Assembly (NCBI RefSeq): GCF_024790395.1
Contig: NZ_JAJISC010000004.1
Location: 310,001 to 374,000, forward strand
Source of the DNA: Halomonas dongshanensis
Lineage (GTDB): Bacteria; Pseudomonadota; Gammaproteobacteria; Pseudomonadales; Halomonadaceae
Reading direction: 5' to 3'
DNA length: 64,000 nt
Positions 43,615 through 52,436 of the stretch are shown here, one piece after another. Within the stretch, counting starts at the first letter, position 1. Each line of letters starts with the position of its first letter. The position numbers were made by a program, and so were the translations under genes. The notes beneath the pieces were generated by a model. It was not told where the DNA came from. It searched no databases and was given only the letters and a program-made list of their open reading frames with translations.

Positions 43615-44580
43615 CTACTTCCAGGGTGTGGTTTCCCAAATATGTTGGGCTATCTGATCTTGGCTCTGGGCAAGCGCTTCATAGGCGTCTCCCTCAGCGA
43701 ATTGAACCGGACTGCCCTGACGCTCCATAACTGCCAAGAACTCAGGGTCTTCGGCAACCTGGGCCAATGCCGCCATCAAGACCTCACGGACATCATCAGG
43801 CAGCCCCGACGGTGCCACGATACCGCGAAAAGATCCCATTTCGACATCAAATCCTAATTCCTTCACCGTGGGTACATCAGACGCCTGCTCGATACGTTCA
43901 TCGGCAAAGACAGCCAACACTCTAAGCTCGTCTTCGAATCCGACCGTTTGACTATAGGCCATCGTGCCCATATCCACATGGCCGCCCATGATGGCACTAC
44001 GCGCCAATGAGGCACCGTTGAAAGGCACTTCATTGAGTTCGATATCGCTGGCATTGGCAAACATAGTGGCTGCGAAATGATCGTTGCCCCCTAATGCAGA
44101 AAGCCCAACCGTTAGTCGGCTGCCACCCTCGCCGGCAGCATCGATAACGTCTTGCAAGCTCTCGAACTCGGAGTCCACGGGTACGACCAGCGTATTCGGA
44201 TCCGCCACGAAGTTCGCAAGCCACGTGAAACTTTCAGCATCGTAGTCAGCGTTACGGTCATAGGTGACAGCCAGCGCAGCGGGTAAATTCATAGTACCTA
44301 ACGTGTAGCCGTCTGCACGCGCGGAGGCTACTTCGCTAAAGCCAATTTGCCCTCCAGCCCCAGGGCGATTGCGTACGACCACAGAGGCACTGCCATCCAG
44401 GTACTTCTCTAGATAGGAAGCGATAGTGCGCGCCATGACATCAGTGCCACCACCAGGCGCATACCCCACGACCATGTTGATGGTCTTACTTGGGTAATCA
44501 GCAGCCAATACCGAGGACATGGATAGCGCCCCCGATGCAATGATGACGGAGTATGTGACAGAGCGTATAAGCGTGTTCAT
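43615..44580 (-). CDS. TctC family substrate-binding protein B (island 2)
   Basis: This second TctC receptor has 321 residues and a signal peptide ending near VLAA. Motifs are TINMVVGYAPGGGTDVMARTIA and NRPGAGGQIGFSEVA, and the last residues are TTPWK. It has no tctAB of its own nearby, so it may feed the island 2 permease with a different ligand, or act as an orphan sensor as many TctC paralogues are thought to do. GAGG before the ATG supports the start. It is the last but one gene in a run with the downstream FMN oxidase and follows the amidohydrolase after 25 bp. Confidence 0.92.
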   Translation of the reverse strand: MNTLIRSVTYSVIIASGALSMSSVLAADYPSKTINMVVGYAPGGGTDVMARTIASYLEKYLDGSASVVVRNRPGAGGQIGFSEVASARADGYTLGTMNLPAALAVTYDRNADYDAESFTWLANFVADPNTLVVPVDSEFESLQDVIDAAGEGGSRLTVGLSALGGNDHFAATMFANASDIELNEVPFNGASLARSAIMGGHVDMGTMAYSQTVGFEDELRVLAVFADERIEQASDVPTVKELGFDVEMGSFRGIVAPSGLPDDVREVLMAALAQVAEDPEFLAVMERQGSPVQFAEGDAYEALAQSQDQIAQHIWETTPWK

Positions 44581-44605
44581 TGATTTACCTCATTATTATC
44601 GTTAT

Positions 44606-45673
44606 TTACCGGGGTATCCGGTAAATTCTGCGTGCCGTATCACTGAATAGGTCGGCGCGTTGCGCGTCACTCAATGGCCAAGCAATACGTTTAAAGGCAT
44701 TCCAAAGGACGTCGTATCCAAGCCCCCCCTTATCGACCGGGAAATTACTTTCGAACATGCAACGCCGCGTACCAAAGAGAGCGATGCAGTGCAAAACATA
44801 AGGGGCAATGAGGTCAGCGACCTGCATTGATGTAGGCGCCTGCTCACCGCGCTCGAATCCAAAGCCCATGATGGGCATCCCAAAACCGCCAAGTTTGACG
44901 GCGACATTGGCATGCTGTGCGAGCCGCTCCATATTGGTTTGCCAAATCTCACGCCCCTCTGGAAAGCGTCCTTCGAAAGGGCCAACACCCAGCGGGCCTC
45001 CAGCATGGTTGAGAACGATCTGTAGCTCGGGCAGCTGCCGAGCCAGTGACTCGACGTCAGCAAGCTGAGTCTGATAGACCCACACGTCTAGCGAGAGCCC
45101 ACGACGCGCTAGTTCGCGAGCCCCCGCTATGAAACGCGGCTCTATAAGTAATCCTGCAGGTGCGGGAACGGGGTTGGAGCGAACGGCAGGGTCCGGGTGC
45201 GAAGCGACGGGTAAACGTACGCCTTTGAAGTATCCACCACCTACCTCTTCCATCGCCTCTAGTACCGGGGCAACTTCACTCCCTTGCAAGAGATCGGCAC
45301 ATCCAACGATACCCTGGGCAACACGCGTCTTGCCGTAAAATCCGCTGCGCGCTTGAGCGGCTATACCCCGGATGAACTCTACTTCCCCGAGCGGTCGAAA
45401 GTGCATCGGCCCATCGGCGTAGTACATGGTGCGGCACTGCACGTACACCGAAGACACTACGTTGTGTCCGCTCTGGCCGATGTCTTCGGCGAACTCCTCT
45501 AGTAAGTAGCGAAATCCTTGACGATCCCACAGGTGATGGTGCGCATCGACGATTTCAAGCTCTGGCAGCAGTGGTGCTTCATTAGCCTGTGCAAGCCAGC
45601 TTTCGCGGGGAAGCCCATTAGGCGTAACTACCTTGGGGCGGCGACGCCAGGGTAGATCTGTTTCGTAAGCCAT
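44606..45673 (-). CDS. COG3618-type amidohydrolase (lactonase/2-pyrone dicarboxylate hydrolase relative)
   Basis: Using the ATG at 45673 the protein has 355 residues. An upstream start at 45706 would overlap the SMP-30 gene. The N-terminal metal motif is VDAHHHLWD, and later LNHAGGPLG and MFESNFPVDKGG complete the TIM-barrel amidohydrolase_2 signature. Relatives hydrolyse cyclic esters such as L-fucono-, L-rhamnono- or 4-sulfomuconolactone and 2-pyrone-4,6-dicarboxylate. Together with the SMP-30 protein seven bases upstream it suggests that a lactone of a hydroxy or sugar acid is opened in this pathway. Precise substrate unknown. Confidence 0.85.
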   Translation of the reverse strand: MAYETDLPWRRRPKVVTPNGLPRESWLAQANEAPLLPELEIVDAHHHLWDRQGFRYLLEEFAEDIGQSGHNVVSSVYVQCRTMYYADGPMHFRPLGEVEFIRGIAAQARSGFYGKTRVAQGIVGCADLLQGSEVAPVLEAMEEVGGGYFKGVRLPVASHPDPAVRSNPVPAPAGLLIEPRFIAGARELARRGLSLDVWVYQTQLADVESLARQLPELQIVLNHAGGPLGVGPFEGRFPEGREIWQTNMERLAQHANVAVKLGGFGMPIMGFGFERGEQAPTSMQVADLIAPYVLHCIALFGTRRCMFESNFPVDKGGLGYDVLWNAFKRIAWPLSDAQRADLFSDTARRIYRIPR

Positions 45674-45680
45674 ACCACGC

Positions 45681-46655
45681 TCACTCCTGCCGACGATTGA
45701 CAGCAACCGACGACATTGATGAGGCGCCCCAGCCCGAGGCCATGGGATGACCCGCTACGGGCAGCTCGGCACGCAGAATGGAGCCACTGTCAGACTCTGT
45801 TATGAAGAGCGTACGTCCGTCGGGCCCACCAAAGGCACAGTTAGTGGTCCCCAACCCCCTCGGCGACTTGACTACGGCGATGGGCACTCCCAGCGCATCG
45901 TGTATCCATACGAGGCCCATGCCGGTCTGACACACAACGACACCGCCGTCTCGCGTCAGCGCCAGGCCGTCGGGACCTGCCCGGCCACCCGAAAACTGCA
46001 GGAACAGACCGGCCTTGATGACCCTGCCACTCTCGGTAATGGGCAACCGCCATACCGCATTGGCTCGCGTCACGGCGACCATGAGCGTACGACCTTCCTT
46101 ATCAAGTACCAATCCGTTCGGGCTGGGCACCTTATCAATCAAACACTCCAACTTCTTGGTCTGGGGATGCCAGCGATAGACACGGCCAGAGGGATCCTGA
46201 AGACCCGTCTGGCCTTGATCGGTGAAATACAGCGCACCGTCAGGGCCGAAAAACAAGTCGTTACATCCCTTGAACCCTTCGGTATCGGCATCCTTGAGAA
46301 CGCTCGATACTTCACCGGTTTTCGGGTCCAACTGGACGATCCCGTTTTGAAAATCGGCGATAAAAATGCGCCCCTCAGCATCGATTTTGAGTCCATTGGG
46401 CTGGCCATCGTACTCCGCCACTTGTTCGACTCGGCCTTGCGGGTCCGCGCGGAAGATACGTCCGAACGGAATATCGACAAACCACAGATTTCCCTGAAGG
46501 TCGAAGGAGGGCCCCTCGATGAAACTGTCCACCTTGGCGCCTCGTCGATTCTTGTCAGCCCAATACGATGACTGATTTTGCTTGCGTAGATGTGCCGGCA
46601 GCTCGGTGAATACGTCCGCTTCAATCAATACGGGATCCGGATGTGGAAATGCCAT
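45681..46655 (-). CDS. SMP-30/gluconolactonase family lactone hydrolase
   Basis: The 324-residue protein is a six-bladed beta-propeller of the SMP-30/gluconolaconase/LRE family. Repeats with FDLQGNLWFVDIPFGRIFR, GQPNGLKIDAEGRIFIAD and PSPNGLVLDKEGRTLMVA show the blade pattern and supply the Glu/Asn/Asp calcium or zinc ligands. There is no signal peptide, so it acts in the cytoplasm. It should hydrolyse a sugar-acid or hydroxy-acid lactone. Two lactone hydrolases of different folds side by side (this and the COG3618 gene) argue for a lactone intermediate. It follows dctM by 16 bp. Confidence 0.88.
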   Translation of the reverse strand: MAFPHPDPVLIEADVFTELPAHLRKQNQSSYWADKNRRGAKVDSFIEGPSFDLQGNLWFVDIPFGRIFRADPQGRVEQVAEYDGQPNGLKIDAEGRIFIADFQNGIVQLDPKTGEVSSVLKDADTEGFKGCNDLFFGPDGALYFTDQGQTGLQDPSGRVYRWHPQTKKLECLIDKVPSPNGLVLDKEGRTLMVAVTRANAVWRLPITESGRVIKAGLFLQFSGGRAGPDGLALTRDGGVVVCQTGMGLVWIHDALGVPIAVVKSPRGLGTTNCAFGGPDGRTLFITESDSGSILRAELPVAGHPMASGWGASSMSSVAVNRRQE

Positions 46656-46671
46656 TAAACGACTCCATCGG

Positions 46672-47961
46672 TCACTGAATCAGCGAGGGAAACCACAAAA
46701 CAATCTCGGGGAACACGATCAGCATCAACAAGAACGCCAGTATGATGAGGAAAAACGGTAGCGTTCCCATTACCACATCCTCGACCTTGAGATCGGGACT
46801 CGACCCCGAGACTACGAAGAGGATGACACCAAGCGGCGGCGTGAGCTGGCCGAGCTCGATTAATACGACGACGAAGACACCAAACCAGATAGGATCAACA
46901 CCCATCGCCATGAGTACTGGGAAGATGATCGGCACGATAATGGCGATCATGCCCAGCCCTTCCATAAAGCAGCCCAAAATGGCAAAGGCCAACATCAACA
47001 TTATCAATAGTTGGAACTGGGAAATGCCTGCCTGGGATACCCACTCTACCAACTGGTCGCCAACGCCGGACAACGTGGTGGCGTAGGCGAACAACATGGA
47101 AATGAAGACGATGAAAAGCACGTTCCCACTCATCTTCAACGTTCGAGCAACCGCACTGCGTAGCATGGCAATATTCAGCCGCCTGTAGACCGCTGCAATC
47201 ACCATAGCGCCCACCACGCCAACGGCTCCCGCTTCAGTAGGGGTCGCGATGCCGCCATAAATACTCCCCAGCACACAGATGATAAGGGCGAGAAAAGGCA
47301 AAATGTCGAATAACGACTTCGCATAGTCCATTGCGCCATAGGTCGTCGTATCGCGCGGGGCGAGCGCTGGATTCTTCAGCGTTCGAGCGATGATGAAGAC
47401 GCTATAACAAGCTGCCAACAAGATACCGGGAAATAGACCAGCGGCGAAGAGCTTGGCGATAGAGGTTTCGGTGAACGTGGCGTAGATGATCATCGTGATC
47501 GAAGGAGGAATTAGAATACCCAGCGTTCCTCCTGCAGCCAATGAGCCTGCGATGATACGCTTTTGATAGCCTCGCCGCCCAAGCGCCGGTATGGCGACGG
47601 TCGACATCGCCGCTGCAGTGGGCGCACTTCCTCCTGAAACCGCAGCAAATATGCCACTACCGACGATGTTAGTATGCAGTAAGCCACCAGGTAAGCGGCG
47701 GGTAAAAGGTGCAAGCCCCTTGTAGAGTCGATCACTAAGCCCCGAGCCTAGGAGGATTTCAGCCATAAAGATGAAAAGCGGAATGGCTGCCAAGGTAAAA
47801 CTATTAGCCGACCCCCAACTCACTAATCCGAGGGCATTCCACCCTGACGCTCCATTCATTAAGAAAAGATAGAGCAGTGCCGATAGTCCTACGGCTATTT
47901 GAATCCATAGGCCACTCATGATCAGCACGACCAACACCGCAAACGCAATGATCGATTCCAT
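46672..47961 (-). CDS. dctM: TRAP transporter large permease (DctM family)
   Basis: The 429-residue membrane protein has about 12 helices. DctM signatures are GGLLHTNIVGSGIFAAVSGGSAPTAA (about residues 93-118), GTLGILIPPSITMIIYA, and GCFMEGLGMIAIIVPIIFPV. It forms the sodium-coupled translocator of a TRAP carboxylate importer together with DctQ. A single base separates its ATG region from the dctQ stop. It is the second transporter type in the same island beside the TTT genes. Confidence 0.93.
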   Translation of the reverse strand: MESIIAFAVLVVLIMSGLWIQIAVGLSALLYLFLMNGASGWNALGLVSWGSANSFTLAAIPLFIFMAEILLGSGLSDRLYKGLAPFTRRLPGGLLHTNIVGSGIFAAVSGGSAPTAAAMSTVAIPALGRRGYQKRIIAGSLAAGGTLGILIPPSITMIIYATFTETSIAKLFAAGLFPGILLAACYSVFIIARTLKNPALAPRDTTTYGAMDYAKSLFDILPFLALIICVLGSIYGGIATPTEAGAVGVVGAMVIAAVYRRLNIAMLRSAVARTLKMSGNVLFIVFISMLFAYATTLSGVGDQLVEWVSQAGISQFQLLIMLMLAFAILGCFMEGLGMIAIIVPIIFPVLMAMGVDPIWFGVFVVVLIELGQLTPPLGVILFVVSGSSPDLKVEDVVMGTLPFFLIILAFLLMLIVFPEIVLWFPSLIQ

Positions 47962-47962
47962 C

Positions 47963-48502
47963 TTAGCGCCCCTTAAATAATTGAAGTTGACGCCAGAGTT
48001 GCTCGATCAAAAACACCGCAATGATCGCAAGCCCAAAGGGCAGCAGCATTTGCGGTATCCAAAGTGGCGTCATCAGCACCGTTGGAGCGACATTGCCTCG
48101 AGCATAGGAGCTTGCGACTAGGCGACACGTCTGCCAGACCAACACTCCACACATCCCCACCCCTAGTAGCGAGAAAGCGCTCAGCAAAGAGGCTTTTAGC
48201 GTAAGCGGAAGCTTATCGAACAGAAACTCGACCCGAAACATGCTGCCATCACGTAGCGATAGCCCAGCGCCTAATAGCGTCAAGGCCACGACTAGATAGC
48301 CCGTGATCTCCTCCACCATGTGAAAAGAGACGTTGAAAGCGGACCTCGAAATAACTTCAAGGGTCACTAAAAGCGTCAGAAAAACTAGGATGGCGCCAGC
48401 TACGAGGCGGGTAAAAACAGCCACAACATCGAAGATGGACAGCCCAGAAAGGGGCTCTTTATCGAGCCCTTTGCTATCGAGTTCATTGGCAAAATTGGAC
48501 AT
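47963..48502 (-). CDS. dctQ: TRAP transporter small permease (DctQ family)
   Basis: The 179-residue protein has four membrane helices with the DctQ pattern (VSFHMVEEITGYLVVALTLLGAGLSLRDG) that places the conserved Glu of helix 2. The hydrophilic N-terminal 25 residues are cytoplasmic. It pairs with DctM in the membrane. AGAGGG six bases before the ATG marks the start, and dctP ends 17 bp upstream. Confidence 0.9.
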   Translation of the reverse strand: MSNFANELDSKGLDKEPLSGLSIFDVVAVFTRLVAGAILVFLTLLVTLEVISRSAFNVSFHMVEEITGYLVVALTLLGAGLSLRDGSMFRVEFLFDKLPLTLKASLLSAFSLLGVGMCGVLVWQTCRLVASSYARGNVAPTVLMTPLWIPQMLLPFGLAIIAVFLIEQLWRQLQLFKGR

Positions 48503-48519
48503 ATCAAGCCCTCTAGCGA

Positions 48520-49500
48520 TTAACGGTCTATCGCCGTCAGAACCTCTTCGAGTACGCGTTGGTACTCAGGGCCTTCTCTTTCCGCCCACTCCTGCCAGAA
48601 AGGAGATAACGCGTCGCGCGCACGCGCGATCTCTTCAGGCGTAACGTCGACTACCGTCATACCCGCTTCCATTTGCGCGCTCTTCTGCGTTTGCTCATCG
48701 ATGACGAAAGCGTCGGTGATGCTGTGGCCTTCTTCAGCAACGATACGTTGTAGAGCACTTTGCGTTTGTGGACTTTGCGCGTCGTAGGCGTCTTGATTGG
48801 CAATGATGACGCTATAGCCATAGTTGACGGGCAAGCGGTAGTTGTAAGGCAGGAACTCGTGCCAGTTCTTAGCGCCACCGGCACTGGCAGTCAGCACCCC
48901 ATCGATGACACCTCGTTCGAGAGCCGTTGGCACCTCGGTACCCGATAGCGTGATGGGCGAACCACCAAAGGCTTCCACAAAGGCGCCCTGCTCGGGAGAC
49001 GTCACACGAATTCGGTGATTTTCCAGGTCATCCAGCGAGTTAATCTCAAAATTGGTGAAAATCACCTGCTGGGGATAGCGGTAGTTTCCTAGATAATGGA
49101 CGCCCTGCTGTGCAAATCCATCCTCAAGGTAGGGCTGCACAACGGCGTAGGCAGCCTCCCAATCATTGTCGTTTTCGATCAGCATGGGCAGGCTGAGAAT
49201 GCGCCCGATGGGAACATTACCGGCGAAAAACAGGTCGGCGGCGAAATCGACGATGCCATCTCCGACGGCCTGAGTAATATCGCTTGAGGCGATATGCAGC
49301 GTCTTGCCCAGATGAAGGCGCATCGAGAGATCGCCATCTGTTTCTTCACGCACACTCTCTGCAATACGGTTCATCCCCTGCACGGCGGCCGTCGTCGATA
49401 CGGAGGAGTAGGTATAAGCGGTCCAGTTATCAGCATGGGCCATACCCAGTGAACACCCGATAACGGTAGTACTAATCAAGCTGGCGATAGTAGTTTTCAT
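48520..49500 (-). CDS. dctP: TRAP transporter substrate-binding protein (DctP family)
   Basis: The 326-residue periplasmic receptor has a signal peptide ending near AHAD. Typical DctP parts are MRLHLGKTLHIASSDITQAVGDG, a ligand-contact region VTSPEQGAFVEAFGGSPITLSGTEVPTAL and GVIDGVLTASAGGAKN. A conserved Arg that clamps carboxylates is expected in IRVTSPEQG. It binds an organic acid and hands it to DctQM. No relative can be identified that tells the ligand. The gene follows the RraA-type gene after 82 bp and heads the dctPQM block. Confidence 0.92.
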   Translation of the reverse strand: MKTTIASLISTTVIGCSLGMAHADNWTAYTYSSVSTTAAVQGMNRIAESVREETDGDLSMRLHLGKTLHIASSDITQAVGDGIVDFAADLFFAGNVPIGRILSLPMLIENDNDWEAAYAVVQPYLEDGFAQQGVHYLGNYRYPQQVIFTNFEINSLDDLENHRIRVTSPEQGAFVEAFGGSPITLSGTEVPTALERGVIDGVLTASAGGAKNWHEFLPYNYRLPVNYGYSVIIANQDAYDAQSPQTQSALQRIVAEEGHSITDAFVIDEQTQKSAQMEAGMTVVDVTPEEIARARDALSPFWQEWAEREGPEYQRVLEEVLTAIDR

Positions 49501-49582
49501 TTTATTATTGCGCTCTTGTATAAAACGTCATTATCGATAAAGAACGGGTGCCCCCATCATGATGGGAGCAACATTTGGCTAA

Positions 49583-50260
49583 TTAATCCAACACCTCACA
49601 TCCAGAAGCGGCCAATGCCCGATCGACCCATGAACGATCCACGGTGCCTTCTCGAATGGCCGCCATTTGTCTATCTTCAGCGTCTTGCTTGGCTTGCGTC
49701 GCAGCTAATATCTCTTCGAGCATATCGAAAGGAACGGTTAGCACCCCATCACTATCCCCTAGCACCAAATCGCCCGGTTCGATGACCATGCCATCTAGGC
49801 TGATCGGCGTATTGATCTCACCGGGCCCATTTTTGTAGGGTCCACGATGCGTAATCCCTGCCGCAAACGTTGGCAAGTTGGTCTCGCGGAAAGCATCTAC
49901 GTCACGAATAGCGCCATTGAGCACAAACCCGGCCACACCGCGCTTCAGCGCTTGAGCCAGCATCAACTCGCCCATCAAGGCATTGGTAAGATCACCGCCG
50001 GCATCACAGACGATAACGTCGCCAGGCTGCGCCATATCGATCGCTTTATGCAGCATCAAATTGTCGCCTGGGCGGCTACGCACCGTGAGCGCAGGGCCAG
50101 CCAATACGCCATCGCGATGCATCGGGCGTAAGCTCGGACCACCGGCAAACACACGAGCCATAGCATCGCTTACATTGGCAACAGGCAGTTTGGCGAAAGC
50201 GTCAACCGTCGCTTTATCGACACAGCGACTGCGCTTAGCGATTCTATTTCCGATACTCAT
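49583..50260 (-). CDS. RraA-family aldolase/decarboxylase (island 2)
   Basis: With ATG at 50260 behind GAGGA, the protein has 225 residues. It is paralogous along its length to the island 1 RraA (shared SRPGDNLMLHKAIDM, AGGDLTNALMGELMLAQAL, FVLNGAIRDVD, THRGPYKNGPGEINTPISLDG). The Glu and Arg-Asp pair needed for aldolase activity are present. The enzyme should cleave a 4-hydroxy-2-oxo acid to pyruvate or decarboxylate oxaloacetate. It follows the D-2-hydroxyacid dehydrogenase gene by 83 bp. The presence of this enzyme in both islands is the strongest functional link between them. Confidence 0.85.
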   Translation of the reverse strand: MSIGNRIAKRSRCVDKATVDAFAKLPVANVSDAMARVFAGGPSLRPMHRDGVLAGPALTVRSRPGDNLMLHKAIDMAQPGDVIVCDAGGDLTNALMGELMLAQALKRGVAGFVLNGAIRDVDAFRETNLPTFAAGITHRGPYKNGPGEINTPISLDGMVIEPGDLVLGDSDGVLTVPFDMLEEILAATQAKQDAEDRQMAAIREGTVDRSWVDRALAASGCEVLD

Positions 50261-50343
50261 GAATAAGTTCCTCAATTGATGTACTAGCGCGCGATAGCGT
50301 TTTTCACCTGACTACGCATCGTTTGCCGCTTTATTGTGATGAC

Positions 50344-51348
50344 TTAGTGCGACGGCGTAGCGTCCGCAGGCTGAACGATATCGTTGACCAGCCGGTCCGC
50401 TGCCAGTGGCCGCGCAGCTAGCAATTCGATGATGCCACCTACGGCTAAGGTACCCACGCGGGCGCCCGCTTCTGCTGTAGCCCCGCCAATATGCGGCGTC
50501 AGCACGACACGCGTTGAGCGCATGAGGGGTGTCACTTGGGTAGGCGGCTCTTCTTCGAATGTATCCAGGCCAGCTCCTGCCAGCTGCCCGCTCTCCAAAG
50601 CGGCTAGCAGCGCCGACTCATCGATGAGACCACCGCGTGCCGTATTGATGACATAGCTGCCGCGCGGCATGAGAGAGAGCCGCTTTGCATCGAGCAAATG
50701 GTGGTTTTGCGCGGTCAAGGGGCAGTGCAAACTGACGATATCGGCTTGCGCCAGCAGATCTTCGACCCGCTCTACACGATGAGCCCCCATGGCGGCGATG
50801 TTTTCGTCAGAGGCATAGGGATCGTAAACATAAAGCTCCAAGCCAATACCACGCGCTAAGCGGGCGGTGGCAGCGGCAATGGCACCTGCGCCAACGAGTC
50901 CAAGTCGCATACCGAATAGTTCACGGCCCTCGAAGCTGGCTTTTTCCCAACGGCCGTCGCGTAAACTGGCGTCCAAAGGCACAAGCTGCTTGACGGTAGC
51001 AAACATCAATGCCACTGCATGTTCAGCAACGGAAACGGCATTGGCGCCCGCTGCGCGAATAACCTGGACGTTGTGCTTAGTCGCTGCGGCCACATCAATA
51101 TTGTCCACACCAGCCCCATGTTTGGAGATGACTTTTAATGACTTACCAGCGGCAATAGCATTAGCGGTGAACTGCCCCATACGAGCGACGACACCTACGG
51201 GATCGTGCTGCTCGATATGTGCTTTCAGGACATATTCGGTGGGGTAAGGCGGAGTATGTACAATGGCGTAGCCCGACGCTTCAGCTAACTCTTTAGCTTG
51301 AGTCGCTAAGTAAGGGCCGGTGACCAGAATGATAGGTTGTGATGGCAA
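50344..51348 (-). CDS. D-2-hydroxyacid dehydrogenase (SerA/PGDH-like)
   Basis: The 334-residue NAD-dependent enzyme starts with TTG at 51348, supported by AAGGAGG seven bases upstream. The Rossmann motif is LVGAGAIAAATARLARG, in which the third glycine is replaced by Ala. The catalytic Arg, Glu and His are in NTARGGLIDE, DTFEEEPP and TPHIGGATAEA. It lacks the ACT domain of phosphoglycerate dehydrogenase, so serine synthesis is unlikely. It is the first gene of the right operon in island 2 and probably makes or uses a 2-oxo acid in the pathway of RraA. Confidence 0.87.
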   Translation of the reverse strand: MPSQPIILVTGPYLATQAKELAEASGYAIVHTPPYPTEYVLKAHIEQHDPVGVVARMGQFTANAIAAGKSLKVISKHGAGVDNIDVAAATKHNVQVIRAAGANAVSVAEHAVALMFATVKQLVPLDASLRDGRWEKASFEGRELFGMRLGLVGAGAIAAATARLARGIGLELYVYDPYASDENIAAMGAHRVERVEDLLAQADIVSLHCPLTAQNHHLLDAKRLSLMPRGSYVINTARGGLIDESALLAALESGQLAGAGLDTFEEEPPTQVTPLMRSTRVVLTPHIGGATAEAGARVGTLAVGGIIELLAARPLAADRLVNDIVQPADATPSH

Positions 51349-51503
51349 TCGAAATCCTCCTTTTGTTCGCTGCGGACATAGCTACGAGCCCAATAGGCCA
51401 CTGCTAATATCCGTCTTCGAACTCACACTACAGGAAGATTTTTTATATAAAAGCGAATAAAATTTCCCACTACGTTAAGAATATCTTCACAAAAAGGACA
51501 CCA
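51349..51503. promoter_or_regulatory. Divergent promoter region of island 2
   Basis: This 155-bp AT-rich gap separates the D-2-hydroxyacid dehydrogenase operon from lysR. It contains the palindrome TTTTATATAAAA (51441-51452) and a GAAGAT (51434-51439) / ATCTTC (51483-51488) inverted pair. These are reasonable places for LysR control of both directions, but no site is convincing enough to name. Confidence 0.4.
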
Positions 51504-52388
51504 ATGGATACACGCCAATTACGCACCCTCGTGGCCATCGCTGAGCACGGTACCTTTGCTCGCGCGGCGTCCATCGTCAATCTGACACCCTCTGCCGTAA
51601 GTCAGCAGATACATGCACTGGAGCAAGAGCTGGATACCCCGCTATTCAATCGTGAGTCACGCCCGCCAAGCCTAAACTTACAAGGATTGAAGATGCTGGA
51701 AACGGCCAGGCAAGTGCTCAATTTGGTAGAGGAAACACGCGGGATATTTTCGGGCGGACGCACGGCAAGCACACTAAATATTGGTTCCGTACGTACTAGC
51801 ACTATCGGACTATTACCCAAAGCGATCGTGGCAATACGTCACGAATACCCTGAGCTTAACGTCAATTTGCGAGTAGGCCTTTCATCGGCATTGGTCAGCG
51901 ACGTCAATGCCGACCGTCTCGATCTGGCCGTCGTCGCAGAACATGCAAGCGTTTCGCGTAACATGCTGTGGTCGCCCTTCATCCGCGAGCCGTTAGTCGC
52001 AATCGCGCCTCCAGGATCACCGCCTCTTCCCACGGCTCAGCTACTCGAGGCGCTTCCTTTCATTCGCTTTGGGAGTGACGTACCGCTTGCGGCAATGATC
52101 AACAACGAACTGACGCGTCTGGGTATCAACGTTCGTGATATCGCCGAAATCGATACCATCTCTGCCATTGTTGAATGCGTGGCCGCAGGGTTAGGCGCGA
52201 GCATCGTGCCGGATATTGCCGTGCGTAATAATCCCCGGGGTATGCGAATTCTACCTTTCGGCGAACCCCAGGTATTTCGCCAAATTGGTACGATACAGCG
52301 CGCTGGGTCGGCTAAATCCGAACTATTGATGGCCCTACACAATAAACTTGCCGAAATGGCTGGAGAGTTTGGAATCTACCTGAAATAA
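51504..52388 (+). CDS. LysR-type regulator of island 2
   Basis: The 294-residue regulator has the LysR helix-turn-helix (EHGTFARAASIVNLTPSAVSQQIHALEQEL at residues 14-43) and an effector domain ending in a short C-terminus. It points away from the large minus-strand operon and should respond to a carboxylate substrate. It is only distantly similar to the island 1 LysR. A hairpin follows the stop after three bases, and the aldehyde dehydrogenase gene ends 48 bp further on, so as in island 1 the lysR gene is the last island gene on the right. Confidence 0.9.
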   Translation: MDTRQLRTLVAIAEHGTFARAASIVNLTPSAVSQQIHALEQELDTPLFNRESRPPSLNLQGLKMLETARQVLNLVEETRGIFSGGRTASTLNIGSVRTSTIGLLPKAIVAIRHEYPELNVNLRVGLSSALVSDVNADRLDLAVVAEHASVSRNMLWSPFIREPLVAIAPPGSPPLPTAQLLEALPFIRFGSDVPLAAMINNELTRLGINVRDIAEIDTISAIVECVAAGLGASIVPDIAVRNNPRGMRILPFGEPQVFRQIGTIQRAGSAKSELLMALHNKLAEMAGEFGIYLK

Positions 52389-52391
52389 CGA

Positions 52392-52412
52392 CGCCCGGCA
52401 CGAAGCCGGGCG
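52392..52412 (+). terminator. Hairpin terminator of the island 2 lysR gene
   Basis: CGCCCGGC (52392-52399) pairs with GCCGGGCG (52405-52412) around ACGAA. A TGTTTTTA stretch follows 13 bases later. It lies between the convergent lysR and aldehyde dehydrogenase genes and could serve both. Confidence 0.65.
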
Positions 52413-52436
52413 CTATACCTATGCCTGTTTTTAGAC

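Noticed and set aside
45747..46571. 274-codon open frame on the plus strand opposite the SMP-30 gene
   Set aside because: Antisense shadow; the SMP-30 propeller repeats on the other strand are unmistakable.
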